Shown piece after piece: positions 17,081 to 25,503 of a DNA stretch of 64,000 bases. The stretch spans positions 26,989 through 90,988 of the forward strand of contig NZ_JOEY01000060.1 in NCBI RefSeq assembly GCF_000718165.1, read 5' to 3'. The position numbers and the translations under genes were made by a program. The stretch comes from Streptomyces fulvoviolaceus (GTDB lineage: Bacteria > Actinomycetota > Actinomycetes > Streptomycetales > Streptomycetaceae). Each line of letters opens with the position of its first letter. The first letter of the stretch is position 1. The notes beneath the pieces were generated by a model. The model saw nothing but the letters and a program-made list of their open reading frames with translations. It had not been told where the DNA came from and ran no database searches.

Positions 17081-17899
17081 ATGACCGACTCGCACGCCGC
17101 GCGGGACATCGACACCAGCAGGCCGCACTCCGCCCGCATGTACGACTACTACCTCGGCGGCAAGGACCACTTCGAGGTGGACCAGCAGGCCGCCGGGAAG
17201 GTCGCGGACGTGTTTCCGGCCATCTTCGTGTGCGCCGGGGAGAACCGCGCGTTCATGCACCGGGCCACCCGCATCCTGGCCCGGGAGCACGGCATACGGC
17301 AGTGGCTCGACATCGGTACCGGTATCCCCACCGAGCCGAACCTGCACCAGGTGGCCCAGGCCGTGGTCCCCGAGGCCCGGGTGGTCTACGCCGACAACGA
17401 CCCGCTCGTGCTCAAGTACGCCGAACGCCTCATGCGCAGCACGCCCGAGGGCCGGACGACGTACATCCAGGCCGACTTCACCGAACCCGAGGCGATCCTG
17501 GGCGCCCCCGAACTGCACGAGGCACTCGACCTGACGCAGCCGGTGGCGCTGTCCCTGAACGCGCTGCTGCACTTCGTGCCGGACGACCTGGACCCGTACG
17601 GCATCGTGGCCCGTCTCCTGGACGCGCTCCCCTCGGGCAGCGCGCTCGCCCTGAGCCACTGCACGCCGGACTTCGACCCGGTCACCTGGCAGACGCTCTG
17701 CGACATCTACATCGCCGCCGGCACGCGCGTCCAGGTCCGTTCCCGGGAGGAGGTCGGCCGCTTCTTCGAGGGCCTCGATCTGCTGGAACCGGGCGTCGAG
17801 GTGGGCCACCGCTGGCGTCCCGACCCACGGGAGCAGGGGACGACGGAGCCCACGGACATCGAGGTCAGCCTCTGGACCGCGGTGGGCATCAAGCCGTAG
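17081..17899 (+). CDS. SAM-dependent methyltransferase, DUF574 family
   Basis: The 272-residue protein begins with the family signature PHSARMYDYYLGGKDHFEVD. It has a SAM-binding stretch WLDIGTGIPT and the acidic residue of VVYADNDPLV. DUF574 proteins (PF04672) are abundant in actinomycetes and often sit beside WhiJ-type gene sets, as here, but substrates are unknown. The chosen ATG follows a purine-rich AAAGGGACAGG. It may be transcribed with the DUF397 gene 82 bp upstream. A strong hairpin follows the stop. Confidence 0.9.
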   Translation: MTDSHAARDIDTSRPHSARMYDYYLGGKDHFEVDQQAAGKVADVFPAIFVCAGENRAFMHRATRILAREHGIRQWLDIGTGIPTEPNLHQVAQAVVPEARVVYADNDPLVLKYAERLMRSTPEGRTTYIQADFTEPEAILGAPELHEALDLTQPVALSLNALLHFVPDDLDPYGIVARLLDALPSGSALALSHCTPDFDPVTWQTLCDIYIAAGTRVQVRSREEVGRFFEGLDLLEPGVEVGHRWRPDPREQGTTEPTDIEVSLWTAVGIKP

Positions 17900-17922
17900 T
17901 CGACTCTGCGTGGCGCATACGC

Positions 17923-17956
17923 GGCCCCGCCCTCGGCAGATGCCGAGGGCGGGGCC
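17923..17956. terminator. Strong hairpin terminator
   Basis: GGCCCCGCCCTCGGCA and TGCCGAGGGCGGGGCC form a perfect 16-bp stem around a nominal 2-nt centre. It lies 23 bp after the methyltransferase stop and before the convergent membrane-protein gene, so it probably ends both transcripts. Confidence 0.9.
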
Positions 17957-17991
17957 GTAGGCCTTGAGAGCGGGCGGAACCCCGGCGGGGG

Positions 17992-18468
17992 TCACCCGCG
18001 CCGGTGGGACAGCCGCAGCGCCAGCGCGGGAATGATCACAGCGGCGGCCACGACATGCGACACCGCCAGGACGATCTGAGTGGAGGTGGCCGTGTGCGGG
18101 GCGAGGGCCGGGCCCACCAGGGACAGCGCGGTGAGTACGACAGTGATCACCGTGAAAGTGCGGGCGGGCCGCTCGGCCCACCGGGCGAGGGCCACCGCAA
18201 GGACGATCCCCGCGATCGACCAGAACAGCACGCCACCGGCGAAGCCGCCCACCTGGATCTCCGCGGCCTCCGCTTGCCCAGGGCCGGCCACGTCCATCGG
18301 GACGCCGGCCGCCCTGGCGACGAGCGCGAATGCTTCGGTCACAACGGCACCGGCGAGGGTCGCCAGGACACCGACCAGCCATACAGGGCGCGTGGCGAGC
18401 GAGCGGGTGGAGTGAGGCGTGGAGACGGACTGGGCGGCGGTCTGAGTCTGGGACACGGTCACGCTCAT
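17992..18468 (-). CDS. Small integral membrane protein, DUF6069-like
   Basis: The 158-residue protein has four hydrophobic helices (around VWLVGVLATLAGAVVTEAFA, GGVLFWSIAGIVLAVAL, FTVITVVLTALSLVG and IVLAVSHVVAAAVIIPAL) and a Thr/Gln-rich cytoplasmic N-terminus. This layout fits DUF6069 proteins of Streptomyces, whose function is unknown. A GGAGAA ribosome site precedes the ATG. It stands alone on its strand. Confidence 0.75.
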   Translation of the reverse strand: MSVTVSQTQTAAQSVSTPHSTRSLATRPVWLVGVLATLAGAVVTEAFALVARAAGVPMDVAGPGQAEAAEIQVGGFAGGVLFWSIAGIVLAVALARWAERPARTFTVITVVLTALSLVGPALAPHTATSTQIVLAVSHVVAAAVIIPALALRLSHRRG

Positions 18469-18570
18469 GGGGCGTTCTCCTGTTCGGCGTTCGGGATCGG
18501 TATGCCTTTCATGGAGGTAGACCGAGCAACCCCACAGAACTCATCGGCCGCCGACGCGACACTCCGCTCG

Positions 18571-18624
18571 CCCCAACGCACAACGCGGTGCCGGACAACG
18601 GACAACGCCCTCACCTGACTCCGC
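18571..18624 (+). pseudogene. Short relic of an MFS transporter 5' end
   Basis: About 46 bases here align with codons 7-22 of the MFS gene that is found twice further downstream (AACGCACAACGC-GTGCCGG, then CCCTCACC and GACTCCGC), with about five substitutions and an extra 8 bases that look like a local GGACAAC duplication. No start or open frame continues. The rest of the roughly 340-bp gap (18469-18808) shows no gene. Confidence 0.55.
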
Positions 18625-18808
18625 TCCGCGGGACGGTGGGCCGCCCCGCACCGTTCACCCCACCTTCACCACCAGGACGCGCAAGCCACTGTCCTCCCTC
18701 CGCGCAGCCTCCTAGCCTCGGCCCCGACCGGTGGCCGTGGCACATCGTCGGCTCCCGGGCTGCGCCTTCCGTCCTCCATATGCCCCTCAGCGAAAGGCAA
18801 TTGCCGAC

Positions 18809-21226
18809 ATGCGCCCTCAACGGCCGTGCACCGCAAGACGCTTCGGCACGAGATCCGCGACCGCTCTGGTCGCCACCGCGCTCGCCGTGGCCACCCCCTT
18901 CCCGGCCACGGCGGCCGCCCCACCCACCGAGCGCCCCTCCGCCCTAGTGGACCCGCTGATCGGTTCCGCGAACGGCGGCAACACCTTTCCCGGTGCCACC
19001 CTCCCGCAAGGGATGATCGCCTGGTCCCCGACGAGCACCACGGGCGACCAGACCAGCACGGGTGCGGCCAACGGCTACCAGTACGACACCACGCGCGTCC
19101 GCGGGCTGAGCCTGACCCATGTCAACGGCGCCGGCTGCAATCCCGGCGCGGCGGGTGACGTACCGATCATGCCGTTCGTCGGGGACGTCACGTCCTCCCC
19201 CTCCGCGGACACCAAGGACGCCGTCTACGCCGCCGACTTCTCGCACGCCGACGAGAAGGCCGTACCGGGCCGCTACACGCTCGGCCTCAAGTCCGGTGCC
19301 GCCGCCGACCTGGCGGTGAGCAGGCGAGCGGGCGTCGCGGACTTCACGTTCCCGAGCGACCGGCCGGCCAACCTCCTCTTCCGCGTCTCCAACTCCCTCA
19401 ACGGCAGCGAGGACGCGCACGTCGACATCGACGCCGCCCATCGCAAGGTGACCGGGTGGGTGCTCACCGGCGCCTTCTGCGGCCGCCGCGCCAACGGCGG
19501 GGTCAACAACCGCAAGAGCTACTACAAGCTGTACTTCAGCGCCTCCTTCGACCGCGCCTTCTCCTCGGTGGGCACGTGGAAGGACGGCACGCTCTCCCCC
19601 GGCTCGACCAGCGCCTCCGGAGGAGAGGGCTACGCGACGGGCGCGGACCGCGCGGGTCGCGGCTCCGGCGGCTGGGTCGGCTTCGACACGAGTGACGACA
19701 ACGATGTCCGCATGCGCATCGGCATCTCGTACGTCGGTCTCGACGGCGCCGAGGCCAACCTGCGGCACGAGATCGCACCGGAGGCGAGCGTGGCCGACGT
19801 GGCCGCGGCCGGAGCGCGGGCCTGGGACCGTGAACTGAGCACGGTCCGGGTCGAGGGCGGCAGCCCCGCCCGTCGCCGGACCTTCTACACCGCGCTCTAC
19901 CACTCCCTCATGCAGCCGAACCTGATCAGCGACACCGACGGCCGCTACTGGGGGATGGACCAAGCCGTCCATCGACTGGCGAGCGGGCAGCGGGCGCAGT
20001 ACAGCAACTTCTCCGGCTGGGACCAGTACCGGGCCCAGATCCAGCTGCTCGCCCTGCTGAAGCCCACCGTGGCGGGCGACTTCGCGCAGTCGCTGTACAA
20101 CTTCGCGCAGCAGAACGGCGGGGTGTGGGACCGCTGGGTGCACATCAGCGGTGCCACCCATGTCATGACCGGCGACCCGTCCGCGGCGACGCTGGCCACG
20201 TTCTACGCCATGGGCGTACGCAACTTCGACTACGAGGGTGCCTTCGACTCGCTCGTCCGGCAGGCCACCGTGCCCCATCCCGACGGTCTCTCGGACGCCG
20301 GCTGCCCCGGCCAGTGCGTGGGCCAACGCCCCAATCTGGCCCAGTACTTGAGCTCGCACTACGCCGCCCAGGACGTGTGCCACTGCTGGGGCGGTGCCAC
20401 CGAGACGCTGGAGGACGCCGTGGCCGACTCCGCGCTCGCCAAGTGGGCGGAGCTGCTGGGCCGGGCGACGGAGGCCGAGGTCTTCACCGAGCGCGCCGCG
20501 TACTGGCGCAATGTCTTCAACCCCGACACCGGCTACATCCAGGCCCGCAAGCTCGACGGCTCCTGGGTCACTCCCTTCAACCCCGCCAGTGACGTCGGCT
20601 TCGCCCAGGGCACCAGCGCCACCTACACCTGGATGGTCCCGCAGGACGTACAGGGCCTGGCGGAGGCGATGGGCGGCCGGGACGTGGCCGCCGCCCGGCT
20701 GGACGGCTTCTTCCACAAGGCGGACGGCTCCTGGTCGGTCCGCGGCGGCGACGCGCTCCGCTACGACCCGACCAACGAGCCCGGCATCCACGCCCCTTGG
20801 CTCTACAACGCCCTCGGACAGCCCTGGAAGACCCAGGCGACCGTGCGCCAGATCCTCGACACCGTGTACGGCACCGGTCCTTCGGGCCTGCCCGGCAACG
20901 ACGACCTGGGCACCATGTCCGCCTGGTACGTCTTCTCCGCCCTGGGCCTGTATCCGCAGACCCCGGGCAGCGCGAACCTGCTGCTGGGAGCGCCGGTCTT
21001 CCCCACTGCGGTGGTGGACAGGCCCGGCCGGAGGGACATCACGATCAGCGCGCCCGACGCCGACGACACGCACGTCTACGTGGACGCCGTACGGCTCGAC
21101 GGGCGGGCGTATCAGAGGTCCTGGACGGACGCCGGTCTGATCCGTTCGGGAGGCACCCTGACCTTCCGGCTCGCCGAGCAGCCGAACACCGCGTGGGCGA
21201 CCGACCCGGCCGGTCTGCCGAAGTGA
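18809..21226 (+). CDS. Secreted GH92 glycosidase (alpha-mannosidase family)
   Basis: The 805-residue protein begins with a signal peptide (Arg-rich start, hydrophobic ALVATALAVATPFPATAAA). The GH92 N-domain follows (DPLIGSANGGNTFPGATLPQG) and then the catalytic (alpha/alpha)6 domain with FSGWDQYRAQ, NEPGIHAPWLYN and GNDDLGTMSAWYVFSALG. GH92 enzymes are calcium-dependent exo-acting alpha-mannosidases cutting 1,2-, 1,3-, 1,4- or 1,6-linked or phosphomannosyl residues. The exact linkage cannot be assigned. It should act outside the cell on fungal or plant mannans or N-glycans. The convergent downstream neighbour is a secreted protease. Confidence 0.93.
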   Translation: MRPQRPCTARRFGTRSATALVATALAVATPFPATAAAPPTERPSALVDPLIGSANGGNTFPGATLPQGMIAWSPTSTTGDQTSTGAANGYQYDTTRVRGLSLTHVNGAGCNPGAAGDVPIMPFVGDVTSSPSADTKDAVYAADFSHADEKAVPGRYTLGLKSGAAADLAVSRRAGVADFTFPSDRPANLLFRVSNSLNGSEDAHVDIDAAHRKVTGWVLTGAFCGRRANGGVNNRKSYYKLYFSASFDRAFSSVGTWKDGTLSPGSTSASGGEGYATGADRAGRGSGGWVGFDTSDDNDVRMRIGISYVGLDGAEANLRHEIAPEASVADVAAAGARAWDRELSTVRVEGGSPARRRTFYTALYHSLMQPNLISDTDGRYWGMDQAVHRLASGQRAQYSNFSGWDQYRAQIQLLALLKPTVAGDFAQSLYNFAQQNGGVWDRWVHISGATHVMTGDPSAATLATFYAMGVRNFDYEGAFDSLVRQATVPHPDGLSDAGCPGQCVGQRPNLAQYLSSHYAAQDVCHCWGGATETLEDAVADSALAKWAELLGRATEAEVFTERAAYWRNVFNPDTGYIQARKLDGSWVTPFNPASDVGFAQGTSATYTWMVPQDVQGLAEAMGGRDVAAARLDGFFHKADGSWSVRGGDALRYDPTNEPGIHAPWLYNALGQPWKTQATVRQILDTVYGTGPSGLPGNDDLGTMSAWYVFSALGLYPQTPGSANLLLGAPVFPTAVVDRPGRRDITISAPDADDTHVYVDAVRLDGRAYQRSWTDAGLIRSGGTLTFRLAEQPNTAWATDPAGLPK

Positions 21227-21230
21227 CAGG

Positions 21231-21264
21231 GGTGTGGGCCCGGCCGGTCGACCGGGCCCACACC
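21231..21264. terminator. Hairpin terminator between convergent GH92 and protease genes
   Basis: GGTGTGGGCCCGG and CCGGGCCCACACC make a perfect 13-bp stem with an 8-nt loop. It fills the 43-bp gap between the two convergent genes. Confidence 0.85.
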
Positions 21265-21269
21265 GGTGT

Positions 21270-22427
21270 TCAGGCGGTGTGGAGTGTCAGGCCGTAGCGG
21301 CCCAGGATCTCGTTTATGGGCTGGAACCAGGTCTCGCCGCCGCTGCTGCAGTTGCCCCAGCCGCCGGAGGTGACCCCCTGGGCCTGGTCGCCGCTGATGA
21401 ACGAGCCGCCGGAGTCACCGGGTTCGGCGCAGACACTCGTCTTGGTCATCTGACGGACCGCGCCCTGGCTGTAGTTGACGGTCTCGTTCATGGCGAGGAC
21501 CGTGCCGCAGTGCCAGTGGGTGGTCGATCCCGAACGGCAGATGGACGCGCCGACGGGAGCGACGTTCGAGCCGCGCACGAGTTGGTCGGAGACGGTGCCC
21601 CAGCCGAGCACGACCGGAACCGTCCACCAGCCGCTGCCCACGTTGACCCAGGCGTAGTCGTTGTCCGGGAACGATGAGCCCTGGAAGTTGCCGATGTAGC
21701 TTCCGTCCCAGCCGCTGACACCGGCGCCGGCCTGTCCGCAGTGCCCGGCGGTGACGAAGCCGCCGTACACGGAGAAGCCGATCGAGCAGCGGACGTTGCC
21801 GGTGTAGTAGGGGTCGCCGCCGACGGTTCCGGCGGCGAGGGTCGTCGGTGCTCCGGCCGCCTGTTTCACGGTGACGGGGCCCGTCTCACGGGCGCGGGCG
21901 ACGAAGCGTTGGACATCGTTGTCGCTCTGCTTGCCACCGACGATGTTCACGACCACCGTGCTGGCCTTGGGGTCGACGTGCCAGCTGCTGACGCCGTCCG
22001 GGGCCGTGAGCTCGTCGAGTCGCGCCTGGGTGGCGGCGAGTTCGCGGGCGCTGTGCCCGACGGTTCGAACGGTCGCGCCCGTGGCCCGTATCTCCTGGAG
22101 GGTGGCGGCGGACGTGTCCGGGGTGACGCCTACGGTCAGCGTGCCGCTGGAGGCGTCGAACCAGGAACCGCCGAAGGAAGCCCCGGCGGACCGGCGCGCC
22201 TTGGGCTCCAGGGCCGTGGCCCGCTGCTCGGCGGCGAGCCTTGCCTCGGCGTCCTCCTTGGACAGATGGAGGTCCCGCTGCATCGCCGAGAGGAGCCCGG
22301 CGGAGGCGGGTGCGGCGGTAGCGGATGCCTCGTCGGCGGCGGTTGCGGGCAGGGTGCCCGCGGTGACGCCGGCGCCGAGCACGAGCAGCACGGCCAAGCC
22401 CGCGCGTGTGAATCTGGTGCGTCTCAT
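21270..22427 (-). CDS. Secreted S1-family serine protease (streptogrisin/alpha-lytic type)
   Basis: The 385-residue precursor has a signal peptide (about 1-31), an alpha-lytic-type propeptide, and a chymotrypsin-fold mature domain beginning near residue 200. The catalytic triad is His229 (TAGHC), Asp257 (NDYAW) and Ser339 (GDSGG). Cys pairs typical of streptogrisins are visible around NVRCSIG...GHC and SICRSG...HWHC. The propeptide (about 170 residues) should act as a folding chaperone and be removed by self-cleavage. A perfect LacI-type palindrome lies about 54 bp upstream of the start, which is unusual for a protease gene. Confidence 0.93.
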   Translation of the reverse strand: MRRTRFTRAGLAVLLVLGAGVTAGTLPATAADEASATAAPASAGLLSAMQRDLHLSKEDAEARLAAEQRATALEPKARRSAGASFGGSWFDASSGTLTVGVTPDTSAATLQEIRATGATVRTVGHSARELAATQARLDELTAPDGVSSWHVDPKASTVVVNIVGGKQSDNDVQRFVARARETGPVTVKQAAGAPTTLAAGTVGGDPYYTGNVRCSIGFSVYGGFVTAGHCGQAGAGVSGWDGSYIGNFQGSSFPDNDYAWVNVGSGWWTVPVVLGWGTVSDQLVRGSNVAPVGASICRSGSTTHWHCGTVLAMNETVNYSQGAVRQMTKTSVCAEPGDSGGSFISGDQAQGVTSGGWGNCSSGGETWFQPINEILGRYGLTLHTA

Positions 22428-22480
22428 GGAGAGATTGCCCTTCGTCGTTCCAACTGGGTGGGTGGAACAGCAGAGTTCTC

Positions 22481-22494
22481 TGAGAGCGCTCTCA
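22481..22494. promoter_or_regulatory. LacI-type operator palindrome upstream of the protease
   Basis: TGAGAGCGCTCTCA is a perfect 14-bp palindrome with the central CG expected of LacI-family operators; it resembles the GAGAGCGCTCTC-type sites that control polysaccharide use in Streptomyces. It sits in the promoter region of the serine protease gene. No LacI gene is adjacent; the nearest in this window is at about 57.7 kb and has a different palindrome. Confidence 0.6.
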
Positions 22495-22577
22495 GTGTTG
22501 TGGCGCAGCAGAGCCTAGCCGTTGATCATGGACAGGTCCATACCAATGCGCACCCTTGCTTCACACTGGTCCGCCTT

Positions 22578-22893
22578 CTAGCCCGACTCTGTGCCGCTAA
22601 TAAACAAAGCCCGAACGTACAACGCCGTGCCGGGCAACACCCTCACCCGACTCCGCGTCGTCCTCACCGTCTTCTTCGCCCTGGACGGCTTCCCATTCGC
22701 AGGCTGGGTCGTACGCATCCCCGCGATCAAAGAGCAGACCAACGCCTCCGCCAGCACCCTCGGCCTGGCCCTCCTCGGCGTCTCCGCCGGCGCCGTCATC
22801 ACGATGATGCTCACCGGCCGCCTCTGCCGCCGCTACGGCAACCACCAGGTCACCGTCGCCTGCGCCGTCCTCCTCTCCCTCAGCATCGCCCTG
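22578..22893 (+). repeat. Direct repeat copy 1 (5' part of an MFS gene)
   Basis: This segment matches 30165-30480 in the same orientation. The coding part is 303 bp: the first 204 bp differ at 27 positions (about 87% identity) and the final 99 bp are identical. Similarity stops at the same base in both copies. The two copies bracket a 7.3-kb molybdoenzyme block. Confidence 0.85.
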
Positions 22894-22926
22894 CGGCCGC
22901 AGACAGACCGGCGCGCAGACACGTGA
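22591..22926 (+). pseudogene. Truncated MFS transporter (first three membrane segments only)
   Basis: The reading frame opens with GTG and encodes about 101 residues homologous to the N-terminus of the transporter at 30.2 kb (both share IPAIKEQT and GRLCRRYGNHQVTVACAV), then ten unrelated residues and a stop. Only membrane segments 1-3 of a 12-segment transporter remain, so it cannot be functional. The break falls exactly where identity between the two copies ends. Confidence 0.8.
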
Positions 22927-23028
22927 CCCGGGTCTGTCGCAGATGGTCAAGAGCCTGTCGCCTGTTGCCCACCAGTTGGCTGTCGGACCTTCGACGATCG
23001 AGGCAGGAACGATCCGAGGGGAAGACAG

Positions 23029-25173
23029 ATGAGCGCAACAGCGGCGACCGGCACTGTCGTGGTGCAGGGTGCGTGTCCGCACGACTGCCCCGATACCTGC
23101 GCGATGAGAATCACCGTCACGGACGGAAAGGCCGTCAGCGTGACAGGCGACCGGGAGCATCCGTACACCAACGGTGGCCTGTGTGTGAAGGTCGACAACT
23201 ACCTGGACCGGGTGTACAGCCCGGACCGTGTGCTGTACCCGATGCGGCGCACCGGGCCGAAGGGCAGTGGGCGGTTCGAGCGGATCACCTGGGATCAGGC
23301 GCTGGACGAGATCGCGGACCGGTTCCGTGCGATCTCCGCGGAGTTCGGACCCGAAGCCGTCATGCCGTGCAGCTACTTGGGTACCCAGGGAATCCTCAAC
23401 GGGCTCAACGTCGGCGACCCGTTCTTCGCCAGGCTCGGCGCCACCATCGCCGAGCGCACCTACTGCGACTCCGGTTCGTGCACGGCGTACACGATGACGA
23501 TCGGCGACTGCGCGGGTGTGGACCCTGAAAGCCTGGTCCACTCGAAGTTCATCCTGATCTGGGCCTGCAATGTCATGAGCACCAACCTTCACCTGTGGCC
23601 GTTCATCGCCGAAGCCCGCAAGCGGGGCGCCACAGTGGTCGTGGTGGACCCGGTGAAGACCCGTACCGCGCGGGCCGCAGACTGGCACATCCCGATCCGG
23701 CCGGGCACCGATGGAGCTCTCGCGCTGGCGATGATGAACGTGATCATCGAAGAGGGACTCACCGACGACGACTACATCGCCGAATACACGGTCGGCTACG
23801 ACGAACTCGTCGAACGCGTACGGCAGTACACCCCCGAATGGGCCGCCGAGGAGACCGGTGTCCCCGCCGAGGACATCCGCCGGCTCGCCCGCGGCTACGC
23901 CGCCGCGCAGCCGTCGGTGATCCGTATCGGGGTGGCGGTGGAGCGGCACGCCGGCGGTGGCCAGGCCGTCCGGGCGCTGGCCTGTCTGCCCGCGCTGGTC
24001 GGCGCGTGGCGCAACCCCGGTGGCGGGATTCTGCAGTTGCCGCTGTGGGCGTTCCCGGTCAACTGGGGCGCGATGATGCATCCGGAGATGCTGCAGCCCG
24101 GCAAGCGGGTCGTGAACCAGTACCTCCTGGGACAAGCCCTCACCGGCGGCCTCGACCTCGATCCGCCCATCAAGGCGCTGGTCGTGTACAACTCCAACCC
24201 CGTGGTCGTCTGCCCCGATCAGGACAAGCTGATCGAGGGGCTGAAGCGGGAGGACCTGTTCACTGTGGTCAGTGAGCAGTTCATGACCGACACCGCCCAG
24301 TTCGCCGACATCGTGCTGCCCGCCACCACCCAGCTGGAGCAGGACGACATCATGTTCTCCTGGGGCCACCTCTACGTCACCTACAACCACCGCTCGATCA
24401 CACCGCTCGGTGAGGCCGTCCCCAACACGGAGATGTTCCGGCGGCTGGCGGCACGGATGGGCTTCACTGAGCCGGTGTTCCGGCGCACGGACGAGGAGAT
24501 GATCGCGGAGGCGTTCGACTGGTCGGCGCCCGCCATGCAGGGCATCACCCTCGACTCGCTGAAGGAGAAGGGCTGGCAGCGGCTGACCGTGCCGCCCCCG
24601 GACCAGTACGCCCCGTACGCGCAGGGCAACTTCCCCACCCCGTCCGGCAAGGTCGAGCTCAAGTCCTCCATCGCCGAGACCGTCGGGAACTTCGTCGTTC
24701 CGCTGTTCCGGCAGGGCTCCAACGACCACCAGCCCGGCACCCCGGTCGATCCGCTGCCGCACTACGTCCAGCCCCGCGAGTCCGCGCGCACCAACCCCGA
24801 GCTGGCCGCACGGCACCCGCTCAGCCTCATCACCCCGAAGCCGCACGCCTACCTGAACTCCAGCAGCGCCAACCTTCCGATGCACCGGCGCGTGCAGGGG
24901 GAGCCCACCGTCCTCGTCCACCCCGACGACGCCGCCGAGCGCTCCATCGCGACCGGCGACGACGTGCGGGTGTTCAACGACCGCGGCTCGTTCGTGGTCA
25001 AGGCGAAGGTGGACAAGTCCGTCCTGGCGGGCGTCGCCGTGTCGGCGTACGGCGGCTGGCGCATGCACACGAAGTCGCTGTCCACGATGGCGGCCCTGAA
25101 CCCCACCGTCTTCGCCGACCTGGGCAACGCACCCACTTTCTCCGACACCCTCGTCCAGATAGAGAAGGCCTGA
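23029..25173 (+). CDS. Molybdopterin (bis-MGD) oxidoreductase, DMSO reductase superfamily
   Basis: The 714-residue protein carries an N-terminal [4Fe-4S] motif (CPHDCPDTC with a fourth Cys in GGLCVK), domains for two molybdopterin guanine dinucleotides, and a C-terminal dinucleotide-binding domain. By alignment with NapA and formate dehydrogenase the molybdenum ligand is probably Cys146 (TYCDSGS). There is no Tat signal, so it should be cytoplasmic. It is followed after 3 bp by a ferredoxin and then a ferredoxin reductase, suggesting a soluble three-component reductase or dehydrogenase. The substrate is unknown; the assignment to the superfamily is secure. Confidence 0.92.
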   Translation: MSATAATGTVVVQGACPHDCPDTCAMRITVTDGKAVSVTGDREHPYTNGGLCVKVDNYLDRVYSPDRVLYPMRRTGPKGSGRFERITWDQALDEIADRFRAISAEFGPEAVMPCSYLGTQGILNGLNVGDPFFARLGATIAERTYCDSGSCTAYTMTIGDCAGVDPESLVHSKFILIWACNVMSTNLHLWPFIAEARKRGATVVVVDPVKTRTARAADWHIPIRPGTDGALALAMMNVIIEEGLTDDDYIAEYTVGYDELVERVRQYTPEWAAEETGVPAEDIRRLARGYAAAQPSVIRIGVAVERHAGGGQAVRALACLPALVGAWRNPGGGILQLPLWAFPVNWGAMMHPEMLQPGKRVVNQYLLGQALTGGLDLDPPIKALVVYNSNPVVVCPDQDKLIEGLKREDLFTVVSEQFMTDTAQFADIVLPATTQLEQDDIMFSWGHLYVTYNHRSITPLGEAVPNTEMFRRLAARMGFTEPVFRRTDEEMIAEAFDWSAPAMQGITLDSLKEKGWQRLTVPPPDQYAPYAQGNFPTPSGKVELKSSIAETVGNFVVPLFRQGSNDHQPGTPVDPLPHYVQPRESARTNPELAARHPLSLITPKPHAYLNSSSANLPMHRRVQGEPTVLVHPDDAAERSIATGDDVRVFNDRGSFVVKAKVDKSVLAGVAVSAYGGWRMHTKSLSTMAALNPTVFADLGNAPTFSDTLVQIEKA

Positions 25174-25176
25174 CAC

Positions 25177-25503
25177 ATGACGTACGTCGTCACCGATGCC
25201 TGCGCGGACATCCTCGACCAGTCCTGTGTCGAGGAATGCCCGGTGGACTGCATCTACCAAGGGGACCGGATGATGTACATCCACCCCGACGAATGCGTCG
25301 ACTGCGGGAAATGCATGACCGTCTGCCCGAGCGACGCGATCCACTGGGAACACAAAATCCCGGTGGAACTGGCCCCGTTCACCACAGCCGCCGTCGAGTT
25401 CTTCGAGACGCACGAGGACGCGGCCGGTGGTGCGGCCGCGCGCGGACCGGTCGGTGTCGACCATCCCCTGCTGGGGGAAAGGCGCGGCAGTGGTGAGGGC
25501 TGA
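25177..25503 (+). CDS. Two-cluster (3Fe-4S/4Fe-4S) ferredoxin, FdxA-like
   Basis: The 108-residue protein begins [20 protein letters not shown], as in actinobacterial 7Fe ferredoxins. Cysteines occur as C(9), C(17), C(21)P and, in the second motif, [12 protein letters not shown]. The C-terminal tail from about residue 80 is Gly/Ala-rich and overlaps the start of the next gene. It should carry electrons between the molybdoenzyme and the reductase encoded on either side of it. Confidence 0.92.
   Translation: MTYVVTDACADILDQSCVEECPVDCIYQGDRMMYIHPDECVDCGKCMTVCPSDAIHWEHKIPVELAPFTTAAVEFFETHEDAAGGAAARGPVGVDHPLLGERRGSGEG

Noticed and set aside
18944..21073. Long minus-strand frame opposite the GH92 gene
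   Set aside because: No domain signature; mirror of the codon bias of the GH92 gene.
22591..22926. A functional 111-residue membrane protein
   Set aside because: It is exactly the first 101 residues of a known transporter followed by unrelated residues and a stop, so it is a truncated copy.
22597..25464. Long minus-strand frame opposite the molybdoenzyme gene
   Set aside because: Low-complexity, His/Val/Gly-rich composition and complete overlap with a gene that carries clear catalytic motifs.
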